64,000 bases of DNA from the NCBI RefSeq assembly GCF_009746125.1, contig NZ_CP041352.1:3704436-3768435 (forward strand). Reading direction: 5' to 3'. The notes below the pieces were generated by a model. That model was not told where the DNA came from. It saw nothing but the letters and a program-made list of their open reading frames with translations, and did not search any database. Numbering within the stretch: position 1 is the stretch's first letter; each line of letters opens with the position of its first letter. Below, one piece after another: positions 43,223 to 53,183 of this stretch. Position numbers and translations under genes: made by a program. The DNA comes from Casimicrobium huifangae (lineage in GTDB: Bacteria > Pseudomonadota > Gammaproteobacteria > Burkholderiales > Casimicrobiaceae).

Positions 43223-44167
43223 ATGGAATCGACGCTACCTGCATCCTCTGCCGGTATTCAACCCGTAGATCTTGGCTTTCTCGTCGCACTGGCTGGCGCT
43301 GGCAGCATGAGCGCGGCGGCTCGTGAGCTCAGCATCTCGAAAGCTGCGGTCAGCAAGCGCCTGGCGCAGATCGAAGCGCGAACGAGGGTAGTGCTGGTCA
43401 ACCGCACCACGCGGCGCATGAGTCTCACCCCGGAAGGTGAAGCGGTGATCGAGCGTGCGCGCGGCATCCTTGCTGACATGGAAGAGCTCGACCGCCTGCT
43501 GCTTGGCACCCGACAATCGCCGAAGGGGTTGCTGCGCGTGAACGCGACACTCGGTTTCGGTCGCAGCCACGTGGCGCCAGTGATCTCACGCTTCGTGCGC
43601 CGCTATCCTGAGGTCGAAGTGCAGTTGCAGCTTTCGGTGAACCCTCCGCCGCTGACCGATGACAGCTTCGACGTGTGCCTGCGCTTCGGTGCACCGCCCG
43701 ATGCCCGTGTCATCGCGCGTCGGCTGGCACCGAATCGCCGTCTGTTGTGCGCCGCGCCTGCCTACCTGCGCGCGCAAGGCGAGCCGCTGACGCCTGCGGA
43801 ACTGGCGCGCCATCACTGCATCGGCATCCGTCAGGGCGACGAAGCCTACGGCGTGTGGCGTATCTCATCAGGCAAAGGTGCCCGGCGGCGCACAGAGACA
43901 GTGAAGACACGCGGACACCTGACCACCAACGACGGTGAGATCGCCGTCAACTGGGCGCTGGACGGCCACGGCATAGTGATGCGTGCCGAGTGGGACATCG
44001 TGCGTTATTTGAAGAGCGGGCGGTTAAGACAGGTGTTGCCGCAATGGGAAACACCAGACGCCGACATCTACGCCGTGTATCGCGAGCAGTTGCAGTTGTC
44101 GACGCGGGTACGCACCTTCGTCGACTTCATCGCTGAAGCATTTGCCGCGATGAAGTCGGCACCATAG
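43223..44167 (+). CDS. LysR-family regulator (DmlR-like)
   Basis: 314 residues. An N-terminal winged helix-turn-helix (about 15-75, GSMSAAARELSISKAAVSKR) and a periplasmic-binding-like effector domain (about 100-300). Divergent from the D-malate/tartrate dehydrogenase-like gene, it most likely activates that gene in response to the substrate acid, as DmlR does. The effector is not known from sequence. Confidence 0.88.
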   Translation: MESTLPASSAGIQPVDLGFLVALAGAGSMSAAARELSISKAAVSKRLAQIEARTRVVLVNRTTRRMSLTPEGEAVIERARGILADMEELDRLLLGTRQSPKGLLRVNATLGFGRSHVAPVISRFVRRYPEVEVQLQLSVNPPPLTDDSFDVCLRFGAPPDARVIARRLAPNRRLLCAAPAYLRAQGEPLTPAELARHHCIGIRQGDEAYGVWRISSGKGARRRTETVKTRGHLTTNDGEIAVNWALDGHGIVMRAEWDIVRYLKSGRLRQVLPQWETPDADIYAVYREQLQLSTRVRTFVDFIAEAFAAMKSAP

Positions 44168-44182
44168 TGCGAGCAGCCGCGC

Positions 44183-44518
44183 TTACCCTGAGAACTTGAT
44201 CTTGGCGGTCAGCAACTGGAACCACATCACCCAGTCGCCCATGAATGAGTACAGCGGCTGCTTGAAGCTCGCCGGCTTGTTTTTCTCGAAACCAAAGTGC
44301 CCCACCCAGGCCCACGCGTAGCCCTGCACGATGCCCACCGGAATCAGCCACCAGAGTTTGGTGATGAAGGCCGTGATCAGCAGCGAAAGGCCAACGGAAG
44401 TGCCGATAAAGTGCAGCACGCGGCAAACCGGGTTGCGATGCTCGCCGAGATAGAACGGATAGAAGGACGCGAAACTCGTGAACTTCTGAGCCGGTACCTG
44501 AGCGATTGCGTCTGCCAT
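44183..44518 (-). CDS. DUF962 / Mpo1-like membrane protein
   Basis: 111 residues. The opening FYPFYLGEHRNPVCRVLHFIG and the later WAWVGHFGFEKNKPA are the conserved histidine-bearing blocks of the DUF962 family (20 residues of the first: FYPFYLGEHRNPVCRVLHFI). Two or three membrane helices lie between. The yeast member Mpo1 is a dioxygenase in fatty-acid alpha-oxidation and uses these histidines for iron; that function is not proven for bacterial members. ATG 44518 follows GAGGAGGATT. Confidence 0.85.
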   Translation of the reverse strand: MADAIAQVPAQKFTSFASFYPFYLGEHRNPVCRVLHFIGTSVGLSLLITAFITKLWWLIPVGIVQGYAWAWVGHFGFEKNKPASFKQPLYSFMGDWVMWFQLLTAKIKFSG

Positions 44519-44606
44519 GATGAATCCTCCTCGTTACGAACGATAGCGCAGACATCGCGAGTGGACAACTGCCAGCGCGGACGGCCTCCCGCGCGTCAGA
44601 CGTTGT

Positions 44607-45473
44607 CTACTCCAGTGGCCGGAACTTGAGCGACAACTGCCGCTGGAACACCTCGGCCTGATCGGGCTTCGGCAGGGGTGACGATTTCAGGATCGCCCTT
44701 TCGACCGCCTCATCGTAAGCCCGGTTACCGCTGGATTTGGTCAGCGTCACCGAGATCACTTCACCGGTTGGCAACTGCGTCACCGTGAACTGCGCCTCCG
44801 GGTTGCCCGGCACTTCGCTGGCGAGGATGATGTTGCCGCGCACCTTGCCGCGAATCTTCGCCACGTAGTCCGCCTCGGCCCTGGCCCGGGCGCGCGCTGC
44901 GGCAGCGTCAGCAGCGGCCTTGGCAGCACGTTCGGCCTCGGCCTTGGCTGCGGCCTCCTTCGCTGCCTTTTCGGCAGCGGCCTGCGTTGCCTGCTGTTCC
45001 TTGAGCGCCTTGTCCTGCGCCGCTTTCAGCTCGCGGGCGCGGATTTCGTTCTGCTTCTTCGCCGCATCAGCGTCAGCCTGCTTTTTGGCGGCGTCCTGCT
45101 TCGCTTTTTCCTTCGCGGCCTCGGCGGCTTTCAGCTCGTCGGCCTTGCGCTTTGCTTCCTTCTCGGCTGCTTTCTGGCGAGCGATGTCGGCTGCGCTCGG
45201 TTGTGGGGGCGGGGGCGGCGGCGCCACTTTCGGTGGTGGCGGTGCTGCAGGTTGGGGTGGCGGCGGAGGCGGAGGCGGCGCGGGTGGTGGTGGCGGTTCA
45301 ACCGGGTCCGGCACCGGCGTCGGCGCAACGCGCGACACCAGCTCCACCGCCACCGGCTCGTGCGTCACCTGCTTCCAGCGTACGCTGAACACCAGCCCGC
45401 CGATCAGCAGTACGTGGACAACGATGGCGCCGATCCACGCTGCGGTCTTCGAGCCTTCGTTGTTGTTGCTCAT
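44607..45473 (-). CDS. tolA: TolA, inner-membrane bridge of the Tol-Pal system
   Basis: 288 residues. One membrane helix (about 10-30), a proline-rich segment (PPPPAPPPPPPPPQPAAPPP region), a long Ala/Lys/Glu-rich helix (about 95-205) and a C-terminal TonB/TolA domain with TVTQLPTGEVISVTLTKSSG. TolA connects TolQR energy transduction to TolB and Pal at the division site. It follows tolR by 12 bases. tolB and pal are not within the window. Confidence 0.95.
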   Translation of the reverse strand: MSNNNEGSKTAAWIGAIVVHVLLIGGLVFSVRWKQVTHEPVAVELVSRVAPTPVPDPVEPPPPPAPPPPPPPPQPAAPPPPKVAPPPPPPQPSAADIARQKAAEKEAKRKADELKAAEAAKEKAKQDAAKKQADADAAKKQNEIRARELKAAQDKALKEQQATQAAAEKAAKEAAAKAEAERAAKAAADAAAARARARAEADYVAKIRGKVRGNIILASEVPGNPEAQFTVTQLPTGEVISVTLTKSSGNRAYDEAVERAILKSSPLPKPDQAEVFQRQLSLKFRPLE

Positions 45474-45485
45474 CAGCAGGGCGCG

Positions 45486-45890
45486 CTAGCCGCCTTCTTT
45501 GGCGACCAGACCCACGCGCTTCACACCCTGTGCGTGCAAAGCGCCGAGCAGACCCACCACTTCGTCGTATTTGACGTTGCGGTCGGCCGCGATGACCACC
45601 GGGCGGTCCTTGACCTTCTGCAGCTCCAGCACCCGGTTCACCAGCGTGGCGCGTGTCAGCTTGCCCTGTGTCGCGCTGCCACCATCGCGCATCGACAGCG
45701 AACCATCGGCCTTCACCGTCACTTCGATCGGATCGGCCTGCGACGGCGTCAGTGGCTGCCCGACGCTGGGCAGCTCAATCTCGCCAGTACGCAGTGATGG
45801 CGTGGCGATCATGAACACTATCAGCAGCACCAGCATGACGTCGATGAACGGCACCACGTTGATCTGGCTGACGAGTTTGCGGCGGCGCAC
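45486..45890 (-). CDS. tolR: TolR, proton-channel subunit of Tol-Pal
   Basis: 134 residues. The single membrane helix contains the essential Asp in NVVPFIDVMLVLLIVFMIA, followed by a periplasmic domain with VVIAADRNVKYDEVVGLL. It starts at GTG 45890 after a GGGAG site. TolR is somewhat separated from tolQ, by 133 bases with no gene in them, which is more than usual. That gap ends in a weak hairpin around 45996-46020. Confidence 0.95.
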   Translation of the reverse strand: MRRRKLVSQINVVPFIDVMLVLLIVFMIATPSLRTGEIELPSVGQPLTPSQADPIEVTVKADGSLSMRDGGSATQGKLTRATLVNRVLELQKVKDRPVVIAADRNVKYDEVVGLLGALHAQGVKRVGLVAKEGG

Positions 45891-46023
45891 GGTCAGGCTC
45901 CCGATTGCGGGTCAGGATCGGGTAGGACGCCGGTGTTGGCAAGTCCGTGAGCCGCAGACAGTGCGAATGCACGGCAAGGCGAAAGTGACAAAGTCATGAT
46001 CGATTCTGATCCGGAATCATGCG

Positions 46024-46698
46024 CTAGGCTTGCCGCTGAAGAATGTTCAGAAACTCTTCCGCAAAGGTCTCAAGCTGCGTGTTGATGCGATCGAGCTGGG
46101 CCTGGAAGCGGTTGTACGCCACCACCGCCGGAATCGCAGCGAACAGGCCGATGGCGGTGGCGATCAGCGCCTCGGCGATGCCGGGCGCCACCTGCGCGAG
46201 CGTGGCCTGGCCGACGCTGGCGAGACCACGGAACGAATTCATGATGCCCCAGACGGTGCCGAGCAGGCCGATGTAGGGGCTCACACTCGCCACAGTGGCA
46301 AGACCGGGCAACTGGTGTTCCAGGCCGTCCATTTCGCGCTGCGTCGCGGCCTTCAGCGCGCGACGGGTACCATCGACCACAGCTTCTTTCGACGCCGTTG
46401 CCTGCCGCTTTTGCTTGATGAATTCACGAAACCCGGCAGCGAAGACATCCGCTTGCGGCCCGAACTTTTCGCGCCCCTCGGCAATGCGGGCGTAGAGCTG
46501 GTTGAGGTCCGAACCCTGCCAGAACGAGTCGTCGAAGCCGGCGTTACGCTTCGCCGCTCGCTTGAGCACGCCGCCTTTGTAGAAGATCAGCCACCACGAC
46601 CACAGCGAGAGCAGCACCAGCAGCAGCATCACCGCCTGCACCGGCACGCTGGCGCCGGTGATCAGGTGAATGAACGAAAGATCGGCGGTGGGTTTCAT
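46024..46698 (-). CDS. tolQ: TolQ, proton-channel subunit of Tol-Pal
   Basis: 224 residues with three membrane helices, MotA/ExbB family. Typical segments are [40 protein letters not shown] and [20 protein letters not shown]. It forms the ion channel with TolR that energises TolA. The ATG overlaps the ybgC stop as ATGA. Confidence 0.96.
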   Translation of the reverse strand: MKPTADLSFIHLITGASVPVQAVMLLLVLLSLWSWWLIFYKGGVLKRAAKRNAGFDDSFWQGSDLNQLYARIAEGREKFGPQADVFAAGFREFIKQKRQATASKEAVVDGTRRALKAATQREMDGLEHQLPGLATVASVSPYIGLLGTVWGIMNSFRGLASVGQATLAQVAPGIAEALIATAIGLFAAIPAVVAYNRFQAQLDRINTQLETFAEEFLNILQRQA

Positions 46699-47143
46699 TC
46701 GGGTGCCTGCGCGGAAGTATTGGGCATCATGGCTTTCAGCGTATCGCGCATCGACTTCGGCATGCGCAGCGGGCCGGAGAGATCGGCGGCGATGAACGCT
46801 ACTGTGACCGTCGCCGCGAATAACAGTTCTTCGCCACTCGCACCCTGCCGCGTGACGCGTTGGCGGATGACCATGCGGCTGGCACCCACCTCGGTGGGCT
46901 CGGCGGTGACAGTGAGCAGATTGCCCAGCGTTGCCGGCAGAAAGTAATCCGCCTCGACCCGACGCACCACAAACACCGCGTTCTGCTCGCGCTGGATCAC
47001 GTCCAGCTCAAAGCCCGCCGCGCGCAGCCAGTCGCTGCGAGCGCGTTCGATGTAGCGCAGGTAGTTGGCGTAGTAGACGACGGCACCGACGTCGGTGTCT
47101 TCGTAGTAGACGCGGACGGGGATGCTGAACACGCTGCGAGCGC

Positions 47144-47147
<4 letters not shown>
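46695..47147 (-). CDS. ybgC: Tol-Pal-associated acyl-CoA thioesterase YbgC
   Basis: 150 residues, hotdog fold. The active-site segment is [20 protein letters not shown] with the catalytic Asp, then [13 protein letters not shown]. YbgC hydrolyses acyl-CoA or acyl-carrier thioesters and is regularly the first gene of tol-pal operons. It overlaps ruvB upstream and tolQ downstream by four bases each. Confidence 0.95.
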
Positions 47148-48238
<1,091 letters not shown>

Positions 48239-48257
48239 ACAGGTATTGTATTGAGCT

Positions 48258-48374
48258 CCCGTTCGTGGTGAGCCTGTCGAACCATGAAGCCGTAAACCCC
48301 GTAGGGTACGTTCTTAACGCACCTCAAATTAGTCCCCTCTCCCCTTGTGGGAGAGGGCTAGGGTGAGGGGGCGG
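48258..48374. repeat. GTTCGTGGTGAGC repeat and CCCTCTCCC palindrome upstream of ruvB
   Basis: 48258-48287 is an inverted copy of the repeat at 1021-1054. 48334-48374 is a copy of the palindrome found in soxD, with arms CCCTCTCCCC and GGGAGAGGG. Both lie in the gap upstream of ruvB, which otherwise holds no gene. Confidence 0.7.
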
Positions 48375-48429
48375 CGTTGCCAACCAAGTTGGCGGGGTTT
48401 ACCAAGTCGGGGGTTGCCCGACAGCAAGT

Positions 48430-48635
48430 AACTTTCTTTTGCTTCGCCAAAAGAAAGTCACCAAAGAAAAGGCGACCCCAGAGATTCGCCGGGAACCCTG
48501 CGGTGCTCACAACAGGCGGGCGCCGCACAAATCGCCCGATGGCGCGCTAGCCGCGCGCTGGTGGGCTCATGGTGCGACGCTTGGACCGCCTGTTGCTGCG
48601 CTCCTCAGGGCGAATCAATGGGGACCCGGAGTGGT
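48430..48635 (-). repeat. Composite structured repeat, copy 2
   Basis: Inverted relative to copy 1. Small hairpin 48431-48441 pairs with 48448-48458 (11 perfect pairs). Large hairpin has outer stem 48510-48519 (CAACAGGCGG) with 48586-48595 (CCGCCTGTTG), and an apical GCGCGC/GCGCGC. The flanking GAGGAGCGCAGC and GAGCACCGCAGG boxes match copy 1. Its left end overlaps the last codons of the gene at 48615-49454. Confidence 0.75.
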
Positions 48636-49454
48636 AGTTGATTTGATGGCCTCCGGAATCGACTCTACAGCAGTGGGCAAAGAGTCTTGAGTTGTCTTCG
48701 CAGCGGCAAATTCGTCTTCGGCTTCATCGTCAGGCAACGCGTCTGATTCTGGGAACTCCTCGCTTGCTTCCTGTGAGATGTAGCTCATAAGCAGCAGAAG
48801 CTCGAGTGTTGAAAACACTATCGTTGCAAAAGAGGCGTTGATCGAAATTACATTGCACAACGGCGTATTAGGAAGGCTAAACGCCGCCGCAATGGTGATC
48901 ATCCCGATGCAAATGAGAACAAACACGCCCTGAATCGTTTGCAGGTGTAAGCCTGCGACGATGCGCCGCAAATAAAGGATACCGAGTTCGTTAATTTCGT
49001 CTTCGAGACGAAGAAAATATCGCGGCAAAATCGAACCGTCTTTTTTGGTCAACCGAGTGCCTGGCTCAACGATTTTTTCCAGAATCGGCTTCATTGGATC
49101 GAACTGCAGCCAATGTCCTGTCGTGAGCGTCAGAAGAGGCAGCAGATAAACGTCTCGAATTTCGCGTATGTCAGGATCGTCGGAATCCTTGTGCGCGTCA
49201 TAGATTTTTTCAACGAGGCTGCGAATATCTGCAATTCTCTTGAGAGAAGACTCCTTGAGCCCTCTGACGTAATTGTTGAGCACGGCGAGTGCTAAGGCTG
49301 TGCAAACAGCGAAAATTAGAGCTGTAGCCTGAAGCGCTTTTGATGCGCCTTCACGTAATAGCGTCAGCTCCGCGTATGGGACATAAATGTTTAGTAGCGC
49401 AAGCACGACGCACACAATGCCGATGCGAAACCAAGATTTACGGATAAGAGTCAT
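48615..49454 (-). CDS. Hypothetical membrane protein inserted between ruvA and ruvB
   Basis: 279 residues that I do not recognise. Two hydrophobic helices near the N-terminus (about 8-28 and 42-60) and two more at about 170-225 suggest four membrane segments with a central soluble region (about 65-165, HKDSDDPDIREIRDVYLLPL). The C-terminal tail is acidic and low-complexity. The gene is notably AT-rich compared with ruvA and ruvB, and repeats lie on both sides; its last codons (near PEAIKSTTTPGPH) run into the composite repeat, so the true C-terminus may have been altered on insertion. Signs of horizontal transfer are good; function unknown. Confidence 0.7.
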   Translation of the reverse strand: MTLIRKSWFRIGIVCVVLALLNIYVPYAELTLLREGASKALQATALIFAVCTALALAVLNNYVRGLKESSLKRIADIRSLVEKIYDAHKDSDDPDIREIRDVYLLPLLTLTTGHWLQFDPMKPILEKIVEPGTRLTKKDGSILPRYFLRLEDEINELGILYLRRIVAGLHLQTIQGVFVLICIGMITIAAAFSLPNTPLCNVISINASFATIVFSTLELLLLMSYISQEASEEFPESDALPDDEAEDEFAAAKTTQDSLPTAVESIPEAIKSTTTPGPH

Positions 49455-49489
49455 CGTGAGAAATTCAAGGCAATTTCAGCCATATTCTG

Positions 49490-49521
49490 CTGGATAACAC
49501 CGCCGACGCGGTGTTATCCAG
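49490..49521. repeat. Perfect 14-bp hairpin upstream of the inserted gene
   Basis: CTGGATAACACCGC, loop CGAC, then the exact reverse complement. It lies 36 bases upstream of the start codon of the hypothetical membrane protein and has no T-run, so it is not a normal terminator. Confidence 0.8.
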
Positions 49522-49539
49522 TACGTGCCCCTTCAGCCC

Positions 49540-49755
49540 GCGCCGAGGAGCGGAGCAACGGGCAGTCGTGGACCCGAGTAATCTTGCAGGTCCCCGGCGC
49601 AATCGGCATTGGGTTGCCGCGTTGGCTGGCTCACAAATGACCGAATCGCTCCTATGGTCGTGATTCGTCCCGCCCGTTGCGAGCATCGGAGGGCGAAGCG
49701 GGGTGCAGGGGCTAGCCTTTTTGGTTACTTTTTGGGCAATGCCAAAAAGTAACTG
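49540..49755 (+). repeat. Composite structured repeat, copy 3
   Basis: Begins CCGAGGAGCGGAGC. Outer stem 49555-49563 (GCAACGGGC) pairs with 49672-49680 (GCCCGTTGC). The second hairpin is 49724-49735 (GTTACTTTTTGG) with 49742-49753 (CCAAAAAGTAAC). Both stems differ in sequence from copies 1 and 2 but are fully complementary within this copy. Confidence 0.7.
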
Positions 49756-49817
49756 GCCCTGCGCGGCCACAGAGCGCGCTGGTGGCAATTCAATCGACGT
49801 TTGCTCTTCTATTTGCG

Positions 49818-49996
49818 TTCATGGTTCGACAGGCTCACCACGAACGGGGAGGGGAGCCCTTTCGACAGGCTCAGGGCGAACGGGGTAGTGAAGTCGCTCG
49901 CCAATCCACACTTGGCTGGTAGCAATTTGTGGCGGGTCAATACCCGCGCTACGGCGTCACGGGTTCATGGTTCGACAAGCTCACCACGAACGGGGG
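49818..49996. repeat. Cluster of GTTCGTGGTGAGC-type repeats before ruvA
   Basis: Two abutting copies at 49818-49885 (TTCGACAGGCTCACCACGAA, then TTCGACAGGCTCAGGGCGAA) and one at 49964-49996. They end 12 bases before the ruvA stop. With the composite repeat they account for nearly all of the 550-base gap between the inserted gene and ruvA. Confidence 0.75.
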
Positions 49997-50008
49997 AGGA
50001 CAGGACGC

Positions 50009-50593
50009 TTACTTTGCCTTCGACAACAGTTTCAACGCCTGCCGGATCGAATCGTTGAGCGGTTGATCTGCCGGCAAATCGCGGCACGCGGCGGCGGCTT
50101 CTTTTTCGCTGTAGCCCAGCGCCAACAGGGCGTTGACCACATCGTCCGCCGGGCTGGCGACGGCGGGCGCGGCGCCTGCGCCAGCAGCGCTGGCGACAAC
50201 CTTGCCCTTGAGTTCGAGCAGCAGCCGCTCTGCCGTCTTGTTGCCGATGCCTGGCACGCGAGTGAGGCGCTTGACGTCCTGCAGCGCGATGGCCTGATTG
50301 AGCTCGGCGACCGAGAGGCCGGAGAGCACCGCGAGTGCGACTTTGGGGCCGATACCGGTGACCTTGATGAGCTGGCGAAATGCCGCGCGTTCGTCCTGGG
50401 TGGCAAAGCCGAACAGCAGGTGCGCGTCCTCACGCACGACATAGTGCGTCATCAGTTGCACGCGCTCGCCCGTGGCGGGCAGCGCGTAGAAGGTGCTCAT
50501 CGGCACGTCAACCTCGTAGCCGACGCCGCCGACGTCAACGATGATTTGCGGCGGTTGCTTGGCGACGAGCTGGCCGGTGAGGCGTCCGATCAT
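50009..50593 (-). CDS. ruvA: RuvA, Holliday-junction DNA-binding protein
   Basis: 194 residues. It opens [20 protein letters not shown], has two helix-hairpin-helix motifs ([15 protein letters not shown] and [17 protein letters not shown]) and a C-terminal RuvB-binding domain ([16 protein letters not shown]). RuvA tetramers hold the junction open for RuvB. It follows ruvC by 142 bases. Confidence 0.97.
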   Translation of the reverse strand: MIGRLTGQLVAKQPPQIIVDVGGVGYEVDVPMSTFYALPATGERVQLMTHYVVREDAHLLFGFATQDERAAFRQLIKVTGIGPKVALAVLSGLSVAELNQAIALQDVKRLTRVPGIGNKTAERLLLELKGKVVASAAGAGAAPAVASPADDVVNALLALGYSEKEAAAACRDLPADQPLNDSIRQALKLLSKAK

Positions 50594-50735
50594 GATTTTT
50601 CTCTGTCAAAAAGTTATCAGCTTGAGCGTCAAATGGCTTCTGCAAAAGGCTCAACGCGCTAAAACGCCAAAAATCGACTATTGGCAATTTGTAACGAAAA
50701 GCCCAGTTCAAATGCGGTTTTCAGCGGAAAGCTGC

Positions 50736-51287
50736 TCACACCATCCGCCCGCCGCGCTGCCGGATTTTGCGCTTGGCGAGCAGTTCTGGCGCCAGCGCGC
50801 CCAAGCCCTGGCGCGAGTGCGCGTGGGTGATGGCGGTGGCGAGCGCGTCGGCGGCGTCGGCCTGTGGTGTGGCGTCGAGCTTGAGCAGGCGTTTGACCAT
50901 CTCCTGCACCTGCTCCTTCGCTGCCTTGCCGTGGCCCACGACGGCCTGCTTGACCTGCAGCGCGGTGTACTCGTGCACCGTCACACCCGCCAGCACCGCA
51001 GCCGTGATCGCGGCACCGCGCGCCTGCCCGAGCAGCAGCGTTGATTGCGGGTTGACGTTGACGAAAACCTTCTCCACCACCACGTCGTCCGGCTTGTGCT
51101 GCGTGATGATGCTTTGCACGTCCTCGGCAATGGTCAGCAGGCGCTCCGGCAGGGTGCCGCTATCGTCGGTCTTGATACAGCCGCTGGCGACGTAGGCAAG
51201 CTTGCTGCCGCTCTGCTCGATCAGGCCAAAACCGGTGCTGCGCAGGCCGGGGTCGATGCCGAGGATGTAGCGGGCGGTGGCTGCCAT
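50736..51287 (-). CDS. ruvC: RuvC, Holliday-junction resolvase
   Basis: 183 residues from ATG 51287 ([19 protein letters not shown]); the frame is open upstream into repeat DNA. The catalytic acids sit in [19 protein letters not shown] and the late [14 protein letters not shown]. It cuts Holliday junctions symmetrically. Confidence 0.97.
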   Translation of the reverse strand: MAATARYILGIDPGLRSTGFGLIEQSGSKLAYVASGCIKTDDSGTLPERLLTIAEDVQSIITQHKPDDVVVEKVFVNVNPQSTLLLGQARGAAITAAVLAGVTVHEYTALQVKQAVVGHGKAAKEQVQEMVKRLLKLDATPQADAADALATAITHAHSRQGLGALAPELLAKRKIRQRGGRMV

Positions 51288-51305
51288 CGTTTTCTGGCTG
51301 TTGTT

Positions 51306-51371
51306 GTAGGAGCGGCTCCGCCGCGACGGGCGACGAGGTTCGCCCAAATGTCGCGGCGGAGCCGCTCCCAC
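51306..51371. repeat. GTAGGAGCGGC inverted repeat between ybjQ and ruvC
   Basis: Arms GTAGGAGCGGCTCCGCCGCG and CGCGGCGGAGCCGCTCCCAC are near-perfect reverse complements. It fills the gap between ybjQ and ruvC. Confidence 0.8.
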
Positions 51372-51375
51372 GGCA

Positions 51376-51726
51376 TCAAACGACCATCTTCACGGCCGTG
51401 CCGCTGACGGCCACCATCATCATGCCGTTGGTCTCGCCCAGCACTTCGTAGTCGAAATCAATGCCGATGACGCCGGTGGCGCCCAGTTCCTTTGCGGCGG
51501 CGATCATGTCCTCCAGCGCCGCATTGCGAGCGCCCGCGAGCGCACGCTCGTAGCCCCCCGCACGACCGCCGACGATGTCGCGCACCGAGGAGAACATGTC
51601 GCGGAAGATATTGGCGCCGATGATCGCCTCGCCGTTGACCACGCCAACATACTGGCTGGTGTCGATGCCCGGTGGCGTGGTGGTTGCCACAAAAAAGCCA
51701 TCATCCTTCTTCGAGAACCAGCCCAT
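51376..51726 (-). CDS. YbjQ/UPF0145 family protein
   Basis: 116 residues, complete for the family. It contains [31 protein letters not shown] and the conserved [17 protein letters not shown]. The family forms beta-sheet pentamers sometimes called heavy-metal-binding by similarity; no real function is established. It sits between yebC and ruvC on the same strand, ten bases after the yebC stop. Confidence 0.9.
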   Translation of the reverse strand: MGWFSKKDDGFFVATTTPPGIDTSQYVGVVNGEAIIGANIFRDMFSSVRDIVGGRAGGYERALAGARNAALEDMIAAAKELGATGVIGIDFDYEVLGETNGMMMVAVSGTAVKMVV

Positions 51727-51735
51727 CGCGCGCTC

Positions 51736-52461
51736 CTATTCCTCAATCACTGCCGAGGTGTAAACGTCCTGCACGTCGTCAATCGTGTCGAAGGCGTCGA
51801 GCAGCTTCTGCATTTTCACGGCATCGTCGCCGGTAAACACTACTTCGTTCTGCGCCTTCATGGTGACTTCGCCGATTTCGGATTTGAAGCCCGCCTTGGC
51901 AAGCGTTTCCTTGACCGTCACGAAATCGTAGGGACCGGTGACCACTTCGATTGAGCCATCGTCATTGGTCAACACGTCCTCGGCACCGGCTTCCAGCGCG
52001 GCTTCCATCAGTTTGTTCTCGTCGGTGCCCGGCGCAAACAGCAGCGTGCCGCAATGCTTGAACAGGAACGCCACCGAGCCGTCGGTGCCGAGATTGCCGC
52101 CGTACTTGCTGAAGGCATGGCGCACTTCACTCACGGTGCGCTGGCGGTTATCGGTCAGGCAATCGACGATAATCGCCGCGCCGTTGATCCCGTAGCCCTC
52201 GTAGCGGATTTCTTCGTAATTGACACCATCCATCTCGCCAGCGCCGCGCTTGATGGCGCGCTCGATGGTGTCCTTGGCGAGGTTGTTGTCGTAGGCCTTG
52301 TCGACCGCCAGCCTGAGCCGCGGATTGCCATCAAGACTGCTGCCGCCCATCTTGGCAGCAACGGTGATTTCCTTGATCAGGCGGGTTGCGATCTTGCCCT
52401 TCTTTGCATCCTGACGCCCCTTGCGGTGCTGGATGTTCGCCCATTTACTGTGACCGGCCAT
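51736..52461 (-). CDS. yebC: YebC/PmpR-family protein
   Basis: 241 residues from ATG 52461 ([20 protein letters not shown]), the invariant start. Other conserved parts are [16 protein letters not shown] and [16 protein letters not shown]. YebC proteins are described as transcription regulators, and more recently as helpers that relieve ribosomes stalled at proline runs. Next to ruvC, as in many bacteria. Confidence 0.95.
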   Translation of the reverse strand: MAGHSKWANIQHRKGRQDAKKGKIATRLIKEITVAAKMGGSSLDGNPRLRLAVDKAYDNNLAKDTIERAIKRGAGEMDGVNYEEIRYEGYGINGAAIIVDCLTDNRQRTVSEVRHAFSKYGGNLGTDGSVAFLFKHCGTLLFAPGTDENKLMEAALEAGAEDVLTNDDGSIEVVTGPYDFVTVKETLAKAGFKSEIGEVTMKAQNEVVFTGDDAVKMQKLLDAFDTIDDVQDVYTSAVIEE

Positions 52462-52515
52462 AGTGTGCGGACGCACGTCATGGTGCGCCAATATGAAGTG
52501 TCGAAACCAGTGATT

Positions 52516-53154
52516 TTACGAAGCGGCGGCTGCCGGCGCGCCGCTACCCCGTGCCAGCAGCTGTTTGACGGTTTTCAGGCGCAGTACTGCGTCGTTGATT
52601 TCCAGCAAGCTCTGCTTGATGCCGGCCGGCAGTTGCAGCATTTCCACCAACCGTGAGCTGACCCACGACGCGTCGTCCAGCTCGATCGGCTCCGCGAAGC
52701 GGCTGGCGCCGTTCCGCTCGATCACGCGGCCAAGCAACTGGCCCAGTTCGGCATATTCGTCCGGCAGCTTCAGCTTGGGCTCCGGGCGAATCCAGCGCAC
52801 GGCAGCGTGATTGAGCCCGGTGCGGCCCAGCGACGAGCGGACAATCTCGAAGCGGTCCTCGCCCACCACGTCCAGCTGGAAGATACCCGCCTGCGGTACA
52901 TCGTAGGACAGCACACGGACGGCGGTGCCGACGTTGGCGAACGTCTGCTGCGCGCCCACTTCGGCGCCGCTGGTGAGTGTCACCACACCGAACAGCTCAC
53001 CGTCGGCGATGCGTGCCTTGGCCAGTTCAAGGTAGCGCTGCTCGAATACCTTCAAGCCGACGCGACCGCCAGGAAACAGCGTGGCGCTGAGCGGGAACAG
53101 CGAGAGGATTTCCGGAAGTTTTTTCTCCGGCTTGCGGGTGAGGAACGACAGCAT
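52516..53154 (-). CDS. LON substrate-binding-domain protein
   Basis: 212 residues made only of the Lon N-terminal-type domain: LSLFPLSATLFPGGRVGLKV, FEQRYLELAKARIADGELFG and a helical tail. No ATPase or protease part is present. Stand-alone proteins of this kind are common in proteobacteria and of unknown role. It follows rapZ by 29 bases. Confidence 0.87.
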   Translation of the reverse strand: MLSFLTRKPEKKLPEILSLFPLSATLFPGGRVGLKVFEQRYLELAKARIADGELFGVVTLTSGAEVGAQQTFANVGTAVRVLSYDVPQAGIFQLDVVGEDRFEIVRSSLGRTGLNHAAVRWIRPEPKLKLPDEYAELGQLLGRVIERNGASRFAEPIELDDASWVSSRLVEMLQLPAGIKQSLLEINDAVLRLKTVKQLLARGSGAPAAAAS

Positions 53155-53183
53155 GATGTTGGCGGCGCTCTGTGTGCTGGCGC

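Noticed and set aside
44920-45489. Plus-strand Ala/Gly-rich frame opposite tolA
   Set aside because: Explained by the Ala/Lys-rich helix and proline-rich segment of tolA read backwards.
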